From CAYZUC01 sp964481705 (GTDB lineage Bacteria > Bacillota > Clostridia > Lachnospirales > Lachnospiraceae): a DNA stretch of 9,933 nucleotides. The notes under the pieces were generated by a model. That model saw only the letters and a list, made by a program, of their open reading frames with translations. It was not told where the DNA came from and searched no databases. Positions 7,529 to 9,933 of this stretch are shown here, piece by piece; the first letter of the stretch is position 1, and each line of letters opens with the position of its first letter. The translations under genes and the position numbers were made by a program. Location of the stretch: the NCBI GenBank assembly GCA_964481705.1, contig CAYZUC010000102.1:1-9933 (forward strand), written 5' to 3'.

Positions 7529-8214
7529 TCGACCGTTGCCATACGAAATCCAATCCCCCAGACGGTGTCGATATATTCCATATCTGTGACCTGCTTTAGT
7601 TTGTTACGAATATTGCTGATATGGACATTCATTGTCTTATCTGCTCCAAAATAGTATTCCTCCCAGGCGCTTTCAAAGAGCTCCTGCTTAGAAAAAACCT
7701 TCTGTGGATTTTTCATCAAAATCTCCAGGATATTGAATTCCTGCTTTGTCAGGTTCAGTTCCTGATTCCCAATTGTTACGGTCCTCTTCTCTGAATCCAA
7801 AAGAATCTCTCCATAGTGGATGACATGATTTTCGGCATTCACAGATTTCCCCATTTGAAGTCGTACTCTCGCATATACCTCTCTCAAATCAAACGGTTTC
7901 ATAATATAATCATCTGCCCCGTGCGACAGCAGCTCGATACGATTGTCCATATCATCCTTGGCAGAGATTACGATAACCGGAGTCTTACAATGCTGCCGTA
8001 TATCCTGCAGAATTTCTTCTCCACTTTTTCCCGGAAGCATTAAATCCAAAAGAATACAGGCAAACGAATTCTGGTTTACATAAATCATTGCTTCGGTTCC
8101 GGAGTAAGCACTTATTGTCTCAATCCCTTCCTTATGAAGCATTTCGCATAGCAGGGAATTAATTTCATTATTATCTCCTNNNNNNNNNNCTTCAACGACC
8201 AGTATTTTTGCCAT
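7525..8214 (-). CDS. OmpR/PhoB-family response regulator, with an assembly gap near the N-terminus
   Basis: A DNA-binding response regulator that should be phosphorylated by the adjacent kinase. The receiver domain covers residues 1 to about 120: MAKILVVE, then the gap, phospho-acceptor D57 (ILLDLMLPG) as numbered here, S84 in VISAKDD, and K106 in YIMKPF. A winged-helix domain covers about 130-226, with LTKQEFNILEIL, the recognition-helix region KTMNVHISNIRNKL and the terminal VWGIGFRM. The length of about 229 aa is normal. Part of the acidic pocket is hidden by the ten N. The ATG at 8212-8214 is two bases after the kinase stop and has GGAG eight bases upstream, within the end of the kinase gene. 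It is last in the permease-kinase-regulator order. Likely targets are the transporter genes of its own operon, by inference. Confidence 0.93.
   Translation of the reverse strand: MAKILVVEXXXXGDNNEINSLLCEMLHKEGIETISAYSGTEAMIYVNQNSFACILLDLMLPGKSGEEILQDIRQHCKTPVIVISAKDDMDNRIELLSHGADDYIMKPFDLREVYARVRLQMGKSVNAENHVIHYGEILLDSEKRTVTIGNQELNLTKQEFNILEILMKNPQKVFSKQELFESAWEEYYFGADKTMNVHISNIRNKLKQVTDMEYIDTVWGIGFRMATVD
8180..8189. other. Ten-N assembly gap inside the response regulator gene
   Basis: Ten N after the VVE codons. The frame is kept across it, but the phospho-acceptor falls about five residues later than in typical family members. Removing 15 bases (the ten N plus five flanking bases) would give VVEDNNEINSLL, a standard receiver start. 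The two contigs therefore probably overlap by about five bases, and no sequence is missing. Confidence 0.85.
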
Positions 8215-8216
8215 AC

Positions 8217-9131
8217 CTATCTCTCCATCCTGTCAAATATAATCTCGATTCCAAAGTACTGTCTCTCATAATAAGCGCGAATCGTACCCTTCATCTGTTC
8301 CGTCAATTCCTTGGCAATGCAAAGTCCTAATCCCGAGGACTGACTGCTTCTGGATTTATCTCCCCGAAAGAAACGCTCAAAGACCAGCTCCGGTGCCTCG
8401 GAGTGCGTCTCATCTGTCCCATTCCATACGTTTAGAATAAGCTTTCCCTTCTTTTCACTAAGTTCAACCTTGATTTTGTCCTTTCCATGAACCAGAGCAT
8501 TCTTCAGAATGTTCTGTAGAATACGTGAAAGCTGAGTCACATCTGCAAGCAGATAGACCGGTTCTTCGGGAAGCACTACCTCAGGTTCCATCTCATGATT
8601 CTTAAAATCCTCATAAAAAGAAAAAAGATTCTCACATAAACACTGCTTCATATCACATGCTGTCAATTCCATGGAAATCCCATGATTCTGAATCCGTACA
8701 TAAGTAAAAAGCTGTTCTAATATCTCACTTAACGATTCGATACGCTGTTCGATAATCTTGCGATATTTCTCCCGTTCCGTTTTCTCCTCTGTCTGACACA
8801 ACAACTGGAAATAGCCGTCAATACTGGTTAATGGGGTACGAATATCGTGAGAAATGTTCGTGATCATATCCTTGAGTGATTGATCCGCATTCTGATACTC
8901 CATAAGGATTCTGCTCTCTTCCCGAAACAGAGCATTTATCTGTTCCTGTAGCTGCAAAATCTCCTGTGTGCGTACCTGAACACGAATCTCCTGATTGGAG
9001 TTCTCCTGCCGATGAAACGACAATTGGCGGCAAACCTCTTGGATTTGCCGTCTATATCGGATGTTATACAGGATTGCCGCTCCCAAAAGGAAAAGCAATA
9101 TCAGATTTATCCAGAATAGTACATCATTCAT
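8217..9131 (-). CDS. Sensor histidine kinase with a single N-terminal TM segment
   Basis: A membrane histidine kinase of 304 aa. One TM helix (about 6-22) is followed directly by a basic YRRQ stretch and a coiled-coil-like linker (about 30-90), with no extracellular sensor domain and no HAMP. The HisKA motif NISHDIRTPLTSIDGY places the phospho-histidine at H95. The ATPase domain has an N box (NILKNALVHG, N207 and N211), FERFFRGDKSR (251-261) and G2 box SSGLGL (265-270). The G1 box is atypical: NVWNGTDE stands where DxGxG is expected, a variation also familiar in other small Firmicute kinases. Kinases of this build, next to ABC transporters, usually respond to cell-envelope antimicrobials by sensing through the membrane or the transporter itself (inference). 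The ATG overlaps the permease stop as TAATG. The next gene is the cognate regulator. Confidence 0.93.
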   Translation of the reverse strand: MNDVLFWINLILLFLLGAAILYNIRYRRQIQEVCRQLSFHRQENSNQEIRVQVRTQEILQLQEQINALFREESRILMEYQNADQSLKDMITNISHDIRTPLTSIDGYFQLLCQTEEKTEREKYRKIIEQRIESLSEILEQLFTYVRIQNHGISMELTACDMKQCLCENLFSFYEDFKNHEMEPEVVLPEEPVYLLADVTQLSRILQNILKNALVHGKDKIKVELSEKKGKLILNVWNGTDETHSEAPELVFERFFRGDKSRSSQSSGLGLCIAKELTEQMKGTIRAYYERQYFGIEIIFDRMER

Positions 9132-9928
9132 TAATAGAAATCCCTCTTCTCAATCAATAGACTGCTTATAACCAGATAACCAAGCAGCGTGAGAGTGCCA
9201 ACAAGTAAAGTACCCGGTATCAATACGGTATCGAGTGGAAGTGCCGTCATCTTAATACGTGTGCAGATCAGCCATCCTGCAAAAGGAAGCTCCCTTGAGG
9301 TCAACTTCCCGATAAAATCACAAATCCCGGATACGATAACAGACCCAACTCCCATACTGATAAAAATACCAACAATCATACTAATCATACTGTTTCTGCT
9401 CAGCTCTACTACTGCAAAAACAAATGCGGTAAGTGCCATATGCAGCAGCAGCTGAAGAAACATAGCCGGAAGAAAGGCACTCACACTGCCGGCTGCCATG
9501 TATCCTCCCAGCAAAGCATTGGTAATCATCATAACTGTCAGTGTCAGGATGCTCTCCAAAAGGAAAAATACCAGCATGGAGGACATTCGTGCCACTACAA
9601 TATACCATTTTTTTGGTGCACATACGGTGAGATTCTTCAAGAAACCACAGCCTCTTTCACCACAAGCATAAATAACTGCAAAAATCGAAAGTAGTAATGC
9701 CAGGATTCCAGAACGATAAAACTCACATTCATAATCCAGCACACTGGGAAGTGTATTGGTATCTACCGTTAGTCCTAACGCATTCGGATCATTACTTTCT
9801 TCCTGTGTCTGCTGTTCCTGTTCTGTAACGGTACCATCCAAATCGATTTTGATCTCACTGACTGCGTCCACCACCAGTATAACACAAAATAAAGCTGCAA
9901 CCACGCTGATCACGTATAAGGATTTCAT
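9131..9928 (-). CDS. ABC-2-type transporter permease, start possibly beyond the window
   Basis: An integral membrane subunit of about 265 aa. Predicted helices lie at about 4-21, 74-89, 109-139, 152-174, 180-201 and 238-258. An outer loop (about 22-72) between the first two helices is rich in Q, E and D. The EX2GCGFLKNL block followed by KKWYIVVAR resembles the cytoplasmic EYxxGT-KN-like segment of ABC-2 permeases of the bacitracin and lantibiotic-immunity type, which pair with a separate ATPase. The ATG at 9926-9928 would place the first helix almost at the N-terminus (MKSLYVI). ABC-2 permeases of this type usually have an extra basic stretch before KSLYV, and the base before the window edge keeps the frame open, so the true start may lie to the right of 9933. 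The stop overlaps the kinase start by one base. The substrate is unknown. Confidence 0.8.
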   Translation of the reverse strand: MKSLYVISVVAALFCVILVVDAVSEIKIDLDGTVTEQEQQTQEESNDPNALGLTVDTNTLPSVLDYECEFYRSGILALLLSIFAVIYACGERGCGFLKNLTVCAPKKWYIVVARMSSMLVFFLLESILTLTVMMITNALLGGYMAAGSVSAFLPAMFLQLLLHMALTAFVFAVVELSRNSMISMIVGIFISMGVGSVIVSGICDFIGKLTSRELPFAGWLICTRIKMTALPLDTVLIPGTLLVGTLTLLGYLVISSLLIEKRDFY

Positions 9929-9933
9929 TTTCA

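Overview
The window looks like a chromosomal segment of a low-to-mid GC Gram-positive Firmicute, most likely a gut-type Clostridia member (Lachnospiraceae-like). This is inferred from strong AGGAG ribosome sites, sigma-A-like promoters, a YfhO-family membrane protein, and a one-TM-segment sensor kinase beside an ABC-2 permease. No marker gene fixes the taxon. Two runs of exactly ten N (3448-3457 and 8180-8189) show that this is scaffolded draft or metagenomic sequence. Both runs interrupt genes that otherwise look intact.

Left part, minus strand (1-5631): yfhO - rfbF - rfbG - rfbH. rfbF, rfbG and rfbH encode the three consecutive enzymes that turn glucose-1-phosphate into CDP-4-keto-3,6-dideoxyglucose, the precursor of CDP-3,6-dideoxyhexoses (paratose, abequose, tyvelose, ascarylose). 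rfbH runs off the left edge. The E3/DdhD-type reductase, the final ketoreductase or epimerase, and any cytoplasmic glycosyltransferase are not visible. Upstream is a YfhO-family polytopic protein, a family linked to glycosylation of cell-surface polymers on the outer face of the membrane. An extended -10 promoter overlaps the end of yfhO and appears to drive rfbFGH separately.

Middle (5632-7528): a 163-bp divergent promoter region has two facing sigma-A promoters whose -35 boxes are only 8 bp apart. It separates yfhO from a plus-strand gene for a 577-aa polytopic protein with an acidic first outer loop and a soluble C-terminal domain, best read as a GT-C-like glycosyltransferase of unknown substrate. 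The left and middle parts together look like a cassette for making a rare deoxysugar and attaching sugars outside the membrane.

Right part, minus strand (7525-9928): an ABC-2 permease, a one-TM-segment sensor histidine kinase and an OmpR-type response regulator, joined by a 1-nt overlap and a 2-nt gap. This resembles antimicrobial-peptide or cell-envelope-stress detoxification modules; the ATPase gene is expected just beyond the right edge. The regulator's stop codon overlaps that of the 577-aa gene tail to tail.

There is no stretch over 300 bp without a gene, and I saw no tRNA, rRNA, insertion sequence or CRISPR array.
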